Shown: positions 25,494-32,601 of the stretch, one piece after another | Layout of the letters: every line of letters starts with the position of its first letter | Position numbering within the stretch: position 1 is the first letter of the stretch | Source: Leptolyngbya sp. ES-bin-22 | GTDB lineage: Bacteria > Cyanobacteriota > Cyanobacteriia > Leptolyngbyales > Leptolyngbyaceae | Reading direction: 5' to 3' | DNA: 33,187 nt | Assembly (NCBI GenBank): GCA_014380065.1 | Contig: JACMKO010000453.1 | Span: forward strand, 1 to 33,187 | Made by a program: the position numbers and the translations under genes | Notes under the pieces: generated by a model | Database searches by the model: none | What the model was told of the DNA's origin: nothing | The model's input: only the letters and a program-made list of their open reading frames with translations

Positions 25494-25522
25494 AAAAGGG
25501 GGCTGAGTAGCCCCCTTTTTTT
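25494..25522 (+). terminator. Rho-independent terminator of the DUF1517 gene
   Basis: AAAAGGGGGCT-GAGT-AGCCCCCTTTT: an 11-bp stem with GAGT loop followed by a run of seven T. A textbook intrinsic terminator, largely symmetrical. Confidence 0.95.
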
Positions 25523-25650
25523 AATGGCTCATCCGCGCCCACCTTGGATTGGTGACTGGCAAAACATTTTTTCAGTCTGGATCTGTAGTAAAAGGTGGAG
25601 TCTACTATTAAGTTGAGCAAACGCCTCGCGACACCACCGTTTCTGCTGGA

Positions 25651-26466
25651 ATGGAGCTATCTAGGTATGCAACCGCAATGACAGCACCGCTTTGGACGTT
25701 AGGAGTCCCACCCAATGCCTGGTCAGTCAATGCCGCGATCGCGGATATCACGCGTCCGCCCCTCGACCCGCACATCATCACGCTGACCACTGAAACCAAA
25801 ACCCTGCGCCTGGATTTGGCAAAAGCTGCGCTTTTAGTCATTGATATGCAGAACGACTTTTGCCATCCCGACGGTTGGTTGGCGCACATTGGCGTGGATG
25901 TCACTCCAGCTCGTAATCCTATCGTGCCTCTACAAGGCTTGCTGCCTGTGCTGCGGGCGGTGCAGGTGCCGATCGTGTGGTTGAACTGGGGCAACCGTCC
26001 CGATTTGCTCAACCTTAGCGCTGGGCTGCGGCATGTCTATAATCCAACGGGAGAGGGTGTGGGCTTGGGCGATCGTCTGCCAGCGAACGATGCGCTTGTG
26101 TTGATCAAAGATAGCTGGGCAGCCGCCGTAGTAGACGAACTGGAACCACAGCCAGACGACATTCGAGTGGATAAATACCGCATGAGTGGCTTCTGGGATA
26201 CGCCGCTCGATAGCATCCTCAAAAATCTGGGTAAGACAACCCTTTTCTTTGCGGGTGTGAACGCTGACCAATGCGTGATGGCAACCCTGCAAGATGCCAA
26301 CTTCCTGGGCTACGATTGCATCCTCGTCTCGGACTGCACCGCCACCACTTCGCCTACCTACTGCTGGCAAGCAACCCTCTACAACGTCAATCAGTGCTTT
26401 GGCTTTGTGGCAGAGTCGCACGCGCTGTTGACTGCAATGAAGCAAGAGGGCCAGAAGCGTTGTTAG
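25651..26466 (+). CDS. Isochorismatase-like cysteine hydrolase
   Basis: 271 aa from the ATG at 25651; the ATG at 25678 (MTAPLWTLG) is an equally possible start. The fold's catalytic triad is present: Asp65 in LLVIDMQNDF, Lys175 in VDKYRMSGF and Cys208 in AGVNADQCVMATL, with the cis-peptide region GVN before the cysteine. An intact Cys favours an amidohydrolase (nicotinamidase, ureidoacrylate or N-carbamoyl type) over a true isochorismatase, which has another residue there. A long N-terminal extension precedes the core. First gene of a cluster with a cupin and a CocE-type hydrolase; the substrate is unknown. Its stop codon lies in a heptamer repeat. Confidence 0.88.
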   Translation: MELSRYATAMTAPLWTLGVPPNAWSVNAAIADITRPPLDPHIITLTTETKTLRLDLAKAALLVIDMQNDFCHPDGWLAHIGVDVTPARNPIVPLQGLLPVLRAVQVPIVWLNWGNRPDLLNLSAGLRHVYNPTGEGVGLGDRLPANDALVLIKDSWAAAVVDELEPQPDDIRVDKYRMSGFWDTPLDSILKNLGKTTLFFAGVNADQCVMATLQDANFLGYDCILVSDCTATTSPTYCWQATLYNVNQCFGFVAESHALLTAMKQEGQKRC

Positions 26467-26475
26467 TGGTTAGTG
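26462..26475. repeat. Tandem heptamer at the cysteine hydrolase stop codon
   Basis: GTTAGTG twice in tandem; the TAG stop (26464-26466) is part of the first unit. More degenerate repeat-like sequence (GACTCAAAACTC near 26528) lies in the spacer before the cupin gene. Confidence 0.5.
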
Positions 26476-26578
26476 ATGGATTGTTAGCTGTGAGGAAAAT
26501 AGATCGCAAAAAACCTGAAAGCTGGACGACTCAAAACTCTTAACGCCTCATCCTTCCATTCACTCTGAGGAACACCCA

Positions 26579-27034
26579 ATGGACTCTGAAAGTTGCGTTA
26601 TTCCGGTTGTCAAATCGCCGATCGATTATCAGGCGTTTCGCATTAGTCCTCACGACACAAATCGATTGGCGATCGTGTTTGATCCCCAAATCGCTAACAT
26701 GTCGCTGACTCTTTGCGTTGAAATCTTTGACATCGGTGGCAAGACTCCGCCTAACCGTCATCAGCTTGCGGTCGAAATGTTCTTTGTCCTCAAAGGTGAG
26801 GGGCTTGCAACATGTGATGGTAAGACTGTTCACATTCAGGCAGGCGATAGCATTCTGGTGCCGCCCACGGGCATTCATGGTATCGAGAACATCGGAGCGG
26901 GTCGCCTCTACGCCCTCTGCTTTATGGTGCCTAACGAAGATTTTGCTGAACTCATTCGCAGCGGTATGCCGACTGAGTTAGATGAGGAAGATATGGCAGT
27001 GCTACGTCGTACGCCGTCGCCTGTGCTGTGCTGA
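26579..27034 (+). CDS. Single-domain cupin protein
   Basis: 151 aa; ATG preceded by GAGG eight bases upstream. Cupin motif 1 reads NRHQLAVEMFFVLKGEG and motif 2 GDSILVPPTGIHGIENIG, with His and Glu in the first and His in the second as likely metal ligands. Short cupins of this kind are either small dioxygenases or isomerases, or ligand sensors; the sequence does not decide. The end of the gene overlaps the GTG start of the CocE gene by seven bases, which indicates coupled translation. Confidence 0.88.
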   Translation: MDSESCVIPVVKSPIDYQAFRISPHDTNRLAIVFDPQIANMSLTLCVEIFDIGGKTPPNRHQLAVEMFFVLKGEGLATCDGKTVHIQAGDSILVPPTGIHGIENIGAGRLYALCFMVPNEDFAELIRSGMPTELDEEDMAVLRRTPSPVLC

Positions 27035-28725
27035 GAGGGATGCTTAAGGTTCGTCCCAAAGAAACCGTCTCTATGCTCACTCGCGATCGTGTGCGGTTGG
27101 ATGCTGACATCTATCGACCGGATGGTGAGGGAGCGTTTCCGGTTCTACTCATGCGGCAACCTTATGGGCGGTCGATCGCCTCTACCGTCGTTTACGCCCA
27201 CCCTACCTGGTATGCCGCCCACGGCTATCTTGTGGTGATTCAAGATGTACGTGGGCGTGGCACCTCAGAGGGCACCTTCAAGCTTTTTGCTCATGAAATT
27301 GAGGATGGCGCGGATACAGTCCACTGGGCAGCAAATCTTCCTGGCAGCACTGGACAGGTTGGCATGTATGGCTTTTCGTATCAGGGCATGACGCAACTGT
27401 ATGCTGCTGCTGCCAAACCACCTGCCCTCAAAACTATCTGCCCCGCCATGATTGGGTATGACCTGTACAGCGACTGGGCGTATGAAGGTGGAGCCTTTTG
27501 CTTGCAAGCCAATCTGAGTTGGGCAATCCAACTGGCGGCGGAAACGGCTCGGCTGAAGGGTGATGAGTCAGCCCACCATACGCTCGCTACAGCATCAAAG
27601 AACCTGACACTGGATGACCCCATACCAGACTATTCCAGCATCCTCAAAGCTTTTGATCCCGATTCGTTCTATTTCGAGTGGTTGCAACATTCTGAGCCGG
27701 ACGGCTATTGGGAAACGCTCTCGCCCAAGACCTCTTTACGGGATGTTGATTTACCGATGCTGCATATTGGCGGCTGGTTTGACACGTTTTTGCGGGGGAC
27801 GATGCACCTTTACAAGGAGATGGCAAGCCGAAGTGTTTATCGTCAGCAGCTACTGGTGGGACCCTGGTCGCATTTACCCTGGGGACGCAAAGTGGGCGCG
27901 ATCGACTTTGGAGCTAATGCCGTTAGCCCCTGCGATCGCCTGCAAATCCGCTGGTTCGACCAGTTCCTCAAAGGCTTGAACACAGGGTTATTCGATGAAC
28001 CCGCGATCGCCCTCTTTGAAATGGGCAGCAATCACTGGCGCACTTTCAGCCACTGGCACACGCCCAACCCAACCTCCTATTTTCTCGCCAGCACTGGACT
28101 TGCCTGCATCAGCGCTCAGGAAGGCACGCTTACTCCAACACCCGATACCCAACCCCCAACCCCCGACACCCTCGTCCACGATCCCTGGCGACCTGTCCCC
28201 GCGATCGGTGGTCACGCCTCTGGACCCTCTGGGCCACAAGAGCGCGCCGGACTGGACTGCCGTACCGACGTTCTCACCTATAGTTCCGAGCCATTGGTAG
28301 AAGACTTGCACCTGGCAGGGGACGTGTTGGTGTCGATCGCCTGCACTGCGGCTACCCCTAGCTTCGATCTGTGCGCCGTTCTCTCTGAAGTGCGATCGAA
28401 TGGCAGCGTGTACAATTTCACTCAAGGCTACATCCACATAAGGGCAGGACAGATCACCACCCCTCTGCAAATACGGCTTCAGCCCACATGCATTTGCCTT
28501 GCGAAAGGTAATGCGATTCGCCTCAGCCTCAGCGCTGCCTGCTTTCCTGCCTATCCAGTCAATGCAGGAACAGGTTTAGCTGCGGACGAGACGCGCTTCA
28601 TTGATCAACAAATTGTGACGGTGACTGTGACCAGTGGAGGCGATCGACCATCCCAACTGCTGCTGCCTGTAGTAGTATCGCACCTTGAGCCAGGCTACAT
28701 GACTACTGCTACAACTGACCGCTGA
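27028..28725 (+). CDS. CocE/NonD-family serine hydrolase with repeat-derived insert
   Basis: 565 aa from GTG 27028; an ATG at 27040 is the alternative. The alpha/beta-hydrolase domain has Ser117 in the nucleophile elbow YGFSYQGM, Asp252 in IGGWFDTFLRG and His282 in GPWSHLPWG, the CocE/PepX triad. A C-terminal jelly-roll domain follows (DVLTYSSEPLVEDLHLAGDVLVSIACT). Relatives cleave esters (cocaine esterase), acyl-amide bonds (glutaryl-7-ACA acylase) or X-Pro peptides. Residues about 369-381 (TPTPDTQPPTPDT) are a heptamer-encoded insertion in an otherwise conserved stretch before VHDPWRPVPAIGGH. No signal peptide, so probably cytoplasmic. Overlaps the cupin gene. Confidence 0.9.
   Translation: MLRGMLKVRPKETVSMLTRDRVRLDADIYRPDGEGAFPVLLMRQPYGRSIASTVVYAHPTWYAAHGYLVVIQDVRGRGTSEGTFKLFAHEIEDGADTVHWAANLPGSTGQVGMYGFSYQGMTQLYAAAAKPPALKTICPAMIGYDLYSDWAYEGGAFCLQANLSWAIQLAAETARLKGDESAHHTLATASKNLTLDDPIPDYSSILKAFDPDSFYFEWLQHSEPDGYWETLSPKTSLRDVDLPMLHIGGWFDTFLRGTMHLYKEMASRSVYRQQLLVGPWSHLPWGRKVGAIDFGANAVSPCDRLQIRWFDQFLKGLNTGLFDEPAIALFEMGSNHWRTFSHWHTPNPTSYFLASTGLACISAQEGTLTPTPDTQPPTPDTLVHDPWRPVPAIGGHASGPSGPQERAGLDCRTDVLTYSSEPLVEDLHLAGDVLVSIACTAATPSFDLCAVLSEVRSNGSVYNFTQGYIHIRAGQITTPLQIRLQPTCICLAKGNAIRLSLSAACFPAYPVNAGTGLAADETRFIDQQIVTVTVTSGGDRPSQLLLPVVVSHLEPGYMTTATTDR
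28134..28168. repeat. Five heptamer units inside the CocE gene
   Basis: TCCAACA-CCCGATA-CCCAACC-CCCAACC-CCCGACA. Three heptamers make 21 bases, so the tract translates as a 7-residue repeat (TPTPDTQ, PTPDT...). Confidence 0.75.
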
Positions 28726-28790
28726 TCGCTCACTCAACGCTGGTCTTGCCCAATAGATACTGCTGGCAAAGGTGATTCCCGTAATATTTT

Positions 28791-28824
28791 TGTCTCAGGT
28801 AGGAAATGATACTGCCTTGAGACA
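28791..28824. repeat. Inverted repeat between the CocE gene and the next gene
   Basis: TGTCTCAGG and CCTTGAGACA pair around about 15 bases with one bulge. It shares the TGTCTCA word with the repeats upstream of grpE. It lies about 50 bp before the next gene and may be a leader stem or a mobile-element remnant. Confidence 0.35.
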
Positions 28825-28872
28825 GAAGCAGAAGCGGCATAGTCTTTGCCATGTTTGGACAGTACACGTACC

Positions 28873-29529
28873 ATGTTAAATGTACTTAGGGGTTTAACCA
28901 AGTTGGTGATGGCTAAACTAGCACTATCAGGACAAGCGACAAAAGCAAGGCAGCTAGCGGCAGACGCACAAAGGGAAGCCGAGCGCATGAGAGATGTGCA
29001 GCTTTTGTTAGATCACATGCTGAGGCAAGAAAACATCACGATCAAGTTCATTCTGGACTGTCTTTATGATGTCGGTTCAGTTAACTTGATTAACCAGAGG
29101 GTTCGTTCTCAGCCGCTGAATCAACTGACCAAGGCGATCGCGGTGATGTCCAAACCAGCCTTCAAAGTTTTTGCGCTGCGCTGGCTATATAGAAACTGTC
29201 CTCGCTTGATCACCAACTGGTTACAGCGCAAAGTGCGCTTTAATACTCCCAGCACTCAGCCAGCCGTGACCGTGACAAAGATACTCGAAGCACAGACAGA
29301 GCCTGTGGCTGCGATCGATCCAGCACCAGCAGTCAATGAAGTACTAGCCGCCAACCCGGTTTCAACACAAGACCGCGATCGACAAATTCGGCAGTTGCAG
29401 CAGCAGGTGCGTTGGCTGACAGGTCTTCTGGTGGGAGTTGTGTTGCTTTGGAGTAGCTCTGTGGTGTTGCCCCATTACACAACTGGCTCCGACTCTACCC
29501 AATCGCTAGAAAAGTTACAGCAGCCCTAG
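28873..29529 (+). CDS. Single-pass membrane protein of unknown function
   Basis: The track frame begins at a TTG (28846); I prefer the ATG at 28873, giving 218 aa (MLNVLRGLTKLVMAKLALSGQATKARQLAADAQREAERMRD). The N-terminal half is helical and basic, the middle (STQPAVTVTKILEAQTEPVAAIDPAPAV) looks like a disordered linker, and a short glutamine-rich helix (RQIRQLQQQVRWL) leads into one membrane segment (LTGLLVGVVLLWSSSVVL) with a short tail. The bulk is probably cytoplasmic. I recognise no family. It converges on the caspase-fold gene, 60 bp away. Confidence 0.7.
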   Translation: MLNVLRGLTKLVMAKLALSGQATKARQLAADAQREAERMRDVQLLLDHMLRQENITIKFILDCLYDVGSVNLINQRVRSQPLNQLTKAIAVMSKPAFKVFALRWLYRNCPRLITNWLQRKVRFNTPSTQPAVTVTKILEAQTEPVAAIDPAPAVNEVLAANPVSTQDRDRQIRQLQQQVRWLTGLLVGVVLLWSSSVVLPHYTTGSDSTQSLEKLQQP

Positions 29530-29589
29530 CAGTCCTTCAACGTGCTGCTGTTATACGTTCAACAAGACGCTTTAAACCGACTTCAAGAC

Positions 29590-31569
29590 TTAGCTGATGC
29601 CTTTCCGGCAGATTGTCCTTGCCTGTCGCCGCTGCACGGGGTTTGCACCCTGCTGGTTGCTAAGACCGGGACACCAGCGCTCGATCGCACTTTTTACCTC
29701 AGCATGAGCGGGTTGGTCTTGTGGCACCAGGCGTGCAGCGACAATGGCAGCATCAAAACTACCCTGTCTACCCCGTTGCCGCGCGATCGACATCATTTGG
29801 CGGCTCCACAGGGCGATATCTTGCTTCGCCTGAGCATAATCTGGCTGCCCTGGCTTGATCTGTCTGGCTTCCTGAATGGCAAACCAGTACGGCGATGCCT
29901 GATTGCTGTTAACTGCTGCTAGCGCTCTTGCTTTTGCTAAGTGAGTCGGTGTTGACAGCTTGACGGTGCTGGCAATGCCCGCTGATGGCGCTTGAGACCG
30001 TGCTGTGCTTCCAGCCTTGCCCACAGACAGATTGAGCTGACTCGCACCGGATACTCCAATTTGAGTGGACACGATCGGCTGGGGCGAAGGTGGTTTTACG
30101 ACTGGTGCTGTCGTTGGGGAGACTGGCACTAAACCCGTTACACCAGATGGCGTTGTCGATTCGGGTGTTTTCTTTAGAGCCGCTTGTGCTGTGGCAGCTT
30201 GTCCGCTAGCTTGCCCTGTACTAGAGGTAGTGGGTTGCTGTGCTGTCGCTGGAGGCTTGGGCGTGAAAGCGGCACAGTTACGCAGTAGTACGCCCAGAAT
30301 TAGCCCAACGACAGCAAGACCGCCCCATCGCAAGACCGATCGCCAGAAAAGGGCATCAGAAATTTCGTTTGCGTCTTCAGCATCGTCAGAATGTAGCTGG
30401 GGCACGGTGGCTTGGTCAGAATGAGCAATTCCATTCTCGTGATTTTGGGCGGCGCTGTCGAGAGGGTAGCGCGTTCCAGCACCATTTGGTTGCATCGGGG
30501 CTGATGTGAACGCGTTAGCACTGGGTATGGAATCGATCGACCCATTCAACCCGCGCTGCGATGAGACAGGATGAGCCTCTGAATTTGCCTCTGATACCAC
30601 GATCATCCCACCGTTGCTATGGCTCACTCCACCATTAGCTGCGAGTGCCTCACGACCCAGTGCTGCTGTCACCGTTGCACCTGCCGTCGAGAGACCATTG
30701 CCGTTCACAGACGCACCGACACGATCAAGCGTGTTCGCGCTAGAGGTAGCTCCCACGGCTGTGGGGAATGCGGTACCGTTTGTGACGGCAGTCTGCATTG
30801 CAAACGTGCGATCGCCAGCCTGGTAAGACGCAATCGGCGCTGGCAGTATGAGCTGCTGCCGCTTTTCGGTGGGGCAGATCGTGACAGGCTGTTGAATCGG
30901 TCGCCAATAGTGGTCACTCAACGCTGGGAGGTGAGTGCTCAAAGCCTGATCGAGTGCTGCGACTGTTGTAGACTGGTGGCTTCGCAGGCTTTCTAGCAGC
31001 GCTGCTGTGAAAAACCCATGCCCCAAGGCTGACGTTTCGCGAGCAAACTGCTCTGGCTGGCAAGAAAGAAGCGTCGGAATGCCAGTTGTACTCGCCAAGT
31101 GCGCTGTATGGGTGCCGACCGTTTCATACGAAAAGCTGCTTTCATTGCGGTTGATATCTAGCAGCACCAGCACGGTTGCAGTCGAAACACGCTGCAAGCT
31201 ACGGAAAATAGTTTCTAGTGGTATGGCAGAGGGTTGAATCGCTGCCGGATTGCCTTCGATCGGCACCAGATAATCCTGCCCCTGCTGACAGATGCCATAG
31301 CCGCTAAAAAAGAACCAAAGCACGTCGCCTGGTTGCACACACTGTTGCGTGATGAAGTCAAGCCAGCTTTGGATCGCTTCACGATCGGGATAGGTCGACT
31401 TGCCCCACTGCGGCGGTGATGTTTCTGTTAGTAACACGCACTGTTCAGCAGGAACTTTGACATCCTCCATCAAGAAGCGTTGGATGGCTTGAGCATCATG
31501 CTGGGCATAGCTCAAGGGTTGAAAAAACTGATACTGATTAATGCCGACGCTGATTGCCCACTGTCTCAT
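29590..31569 (-). CDS. Membrane-anchored caspase-fold protein with Tyr/Asn in place of the His/Cys dyad (pseudo-orthocaspase)
   Basis: 659 aa, ATG start. The N-terminal 240 residues are a peptidase C14 p20-like domain: WAISVGINQYQFFQPLSYAQHDAQAIQRFL, then WFFFSGYG and LVLLDINRNES. Active members have SGHG and DxCR; here position 91 is Tyr and position 140 Asn, so cysteine-protease activity is not expected. A long Ser/Ala/Asn-rich linker follows. One membrane segment (VLRWGGLAVVGLILGVLL, near 425-445), a Thr/Pro/Ala-rich stretch and a helical C-terminal domain with repeat-like helices (ASPYWFAIQEARQIKPGQPDYAQAKQDIALW) complete it. Caspase-fold genes are numerous in filamentous cyanobacteria; tyrosine-type variants have been described, with unknown roles. 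Confidence 0.9.
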   Translation of the reverse strand: MRQWAISVGINQYQFFQPLSYAQHDAQAIQRFLMEDVKVPAEQCVLLTETSPPQWGKSTYPDREAIQSWLDFITQQCVQPGDVLWFFFSGYGICQQGQDYLVPIEGNPAAIQPSAIPLETIFRSLQRVSTATVLVLLDINRNESSFSYETVGTHTAHLASTTGIPTLLSCQPEQFARETSALGHGFFTAALLESLRSHQSTTVAALDQALSTHLPALSDHYWRPIQQPVTICPTEKRQQLILPAPIASYQAGDRTFAMQTAVTNGTAFPTAVGATSSANTLDRVGASVNGNGLSTAGATVTAALGREALAANGGVSHSNGGMIVVSEANSEAHPVSSQRGLNGSIDSIPSANAFTSAPMQPNGAGTRYPLDSAAQNHENGIAHSDQATVPQLHSDDAEDANEISDALFWRSVLRWGGLAVVGLILGVLLRNCAAFTPKPPATAQQPTTSSTGQASGQAATAQAALKKTPESTTPSGVTGLVPVSPTTAPVVKPPSPQPIVSTQIGVSGASQLNLSVGKAGSTARSQAPSAGIASTVKLSTPTHLAKARALAAVNSNQASPYWFAIQEARQIKPGQPDYAQAKQDIALWSRQMMSIARQRGRQGSFDAAIVAARLVPQDQPAHAEVKSAIERWCPGLSNQQGANPVQRRQARTICRKGIS

Positions 31570-31859
31570 ATATCAGATGCCCCAGATATCTATTGACATA
31601 GCATTCCCGGTCATCTCCATCATGACACGCTCACTCTAGAAGGTAAAATGCTTCGCGATCGTCCCAAGGAGCCACATGATGATGAGTGATTGACCTTAAG
31701 CCAGACCAGCCATTTTTTAGCGATCGCAATGGACTTGTGATGCGAGCTAAACGCGATCGTCGCTGGCTTTTGCCCCAATCAATTAAACCCCACAAAAATA
31801 ACTGTGCTCTCTCTTGGAAAGCACAGCAAGTGATTACATCATTCAGCAAAACATCGGCA
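31570..31859. other. Spacer between the caspase-fold and PTPA-CTERM genes
   Basis: No gene supported; the two overlapping track ORFs here (31631..31912 minus, 31686..31922 plus) have no family resemblance and run into the PTPA-CTERM gene. It holds a terminator for the upstream minus-strand gene and should hold the caspase-fold gene promoter. Confidence 0.5.
31793..31826 (-). terminator. Rho-independent terminator of the PTPA-CTERM gene
   Basis: On the minus strand CTGTGCT-TTCCAAGAGAG-AGCACAG is followed by TTATTTTTG: a 7-bp stem and a T-rich tract, 33 bases after the stop codon. Confidence 0.65.
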
Positions 31860-32558
31860 TCAAACGTCGTTAGTTTGTTTAGCCGCATCTGCCCTGCGCT
31901 TCCGCCATACACTCACGCCTAAACTAAGCAATCCTGGTAACAGAGCAGGCGTTGGCACAGCCACCACGTCATCCGCTTTAAAGTTTGGACCAAAATAACC
32001 TGTATTGGTATCAGACGTGATGAGCCTACCAGGATTGTCACCCGACGAAGCTAAAGTGTCACCTGGAAAGACTAGAGTGGTACTGGCTCTGAAGGCAGAA
32101 GCTACAAACGTGATATTAGGGTTTACTGAAAAATCAGTTGGGTTGAAGGTATACCTTTCAGCTCCGGTAGCAGCAGCAATAAAGAAGGTTTTTCCAGCTT
32201 GGAGCACTGTAGGCGCAACGGATGTATAACGAAAAAAACCATCCAATGAAGCTTCTGGATTGACGGTCACATTGACCAATAAGGTACCCCTGTCGTCAAA
32301 GATACCAACTTCATGCGCCTCAGTTAAACCGTTTTGGTCATCGTCATAGAACCCCAAAGCAGTGACATTCACTGTTTTGTTTGTGGTGAACTGAAAACCA
32401 AGGCTCCATTGGCTATTAGTAGAGTCTATCCCCGGCACGCTGAAGTCGATCGCAGTCATCCTGGCGGCGACGGCAGGCTTTGCATTTTCGACAGTGACTA
32501 TAAAAGCTGCTCCGATCGCAGCCAGGAGTGACTTTTTCAAAAAGGTGGATTGAGTCAT
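31860..32558 (-). CDS. Exported protein with DUF4082-like domain and PTPA-CTERM sorting signal
   Basis: 232 aa, ATG start. The N-terminal signal peptide (MTQSTFLKKSLLAAIGAAFIVTVENAKPAVA) precedes a beta-rich domain (SLGFQFTTNKTVNVTALGFYDDDQNGLTEAHEVGIFDDRGTLLVNVTV) that resembles DUF4082. The C-terminus, VPTPALLPGLLSLGVSVWRKRRADAAKQ, has the PTPA motif, a hydrophobic segment and a basic cluster: the PEP-CTERM-like PTPA-CTERM signal, presumed to be cut by an exosortase-type enzyme. The protein is likely surface or matrix associated. AGGAG lies 11 bases upstream but can pair with a leader sequence. Confidence 0.9.
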   Translation of the reverse strand: MTQSTFLKKSLLAAIGAAFIVTVENAKPAVAARMTAIDFSVPGIDSTNSQWSLGFQFTTNKTVNVTALGFYDDDQNGLTEAHEVGIFDDRGTLLVNVTVNPEASLDGFFRYTSVAPTVLQAGKTFFIAAATGAERYTFNPTDFSVNPNITFVASAFRASTTLVFPGDTLASSGDNPGRLITSDTNTGYFGPNFKADDVVAVPTPALLPGLLSLGVSVWRKRRADAAKQTNDV

Positions 32559-32567
32559 CGAATTTGT

Positions 32568-32601
32568 TACTCCTATTGAAGTAGTGAGAATGGTAGGAGT
32601 A
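32568..32601 (-). promoter_or_regulatory. Leader hairpin that can mask the PTPA-CTERM gene ribosome binding site
   Basis: In the mRNA sense TACTCCTA (32601-32594) is perfectly complementary to TAGGAGTA (32575-32568), which contains the AGGAG Shine-Dalgarno; the loop is 18 bases and the ATG follows nine bases after the stem. Such a fold could hold translation off. Confidence 0.55.

Noticed and set aside
28126-28172. Possible CRISPR-like or simple repeat array in the CocE gene
   Set aside because: Units are contiguous heptamers without spacers and stay in the reading frame.
29542-29922. Plus-strand 126-aa ORF opposite the caspase-fold C-terminus
   Set aside because: The minus-strand frame has clear domain structure; this one has no recognisable features.
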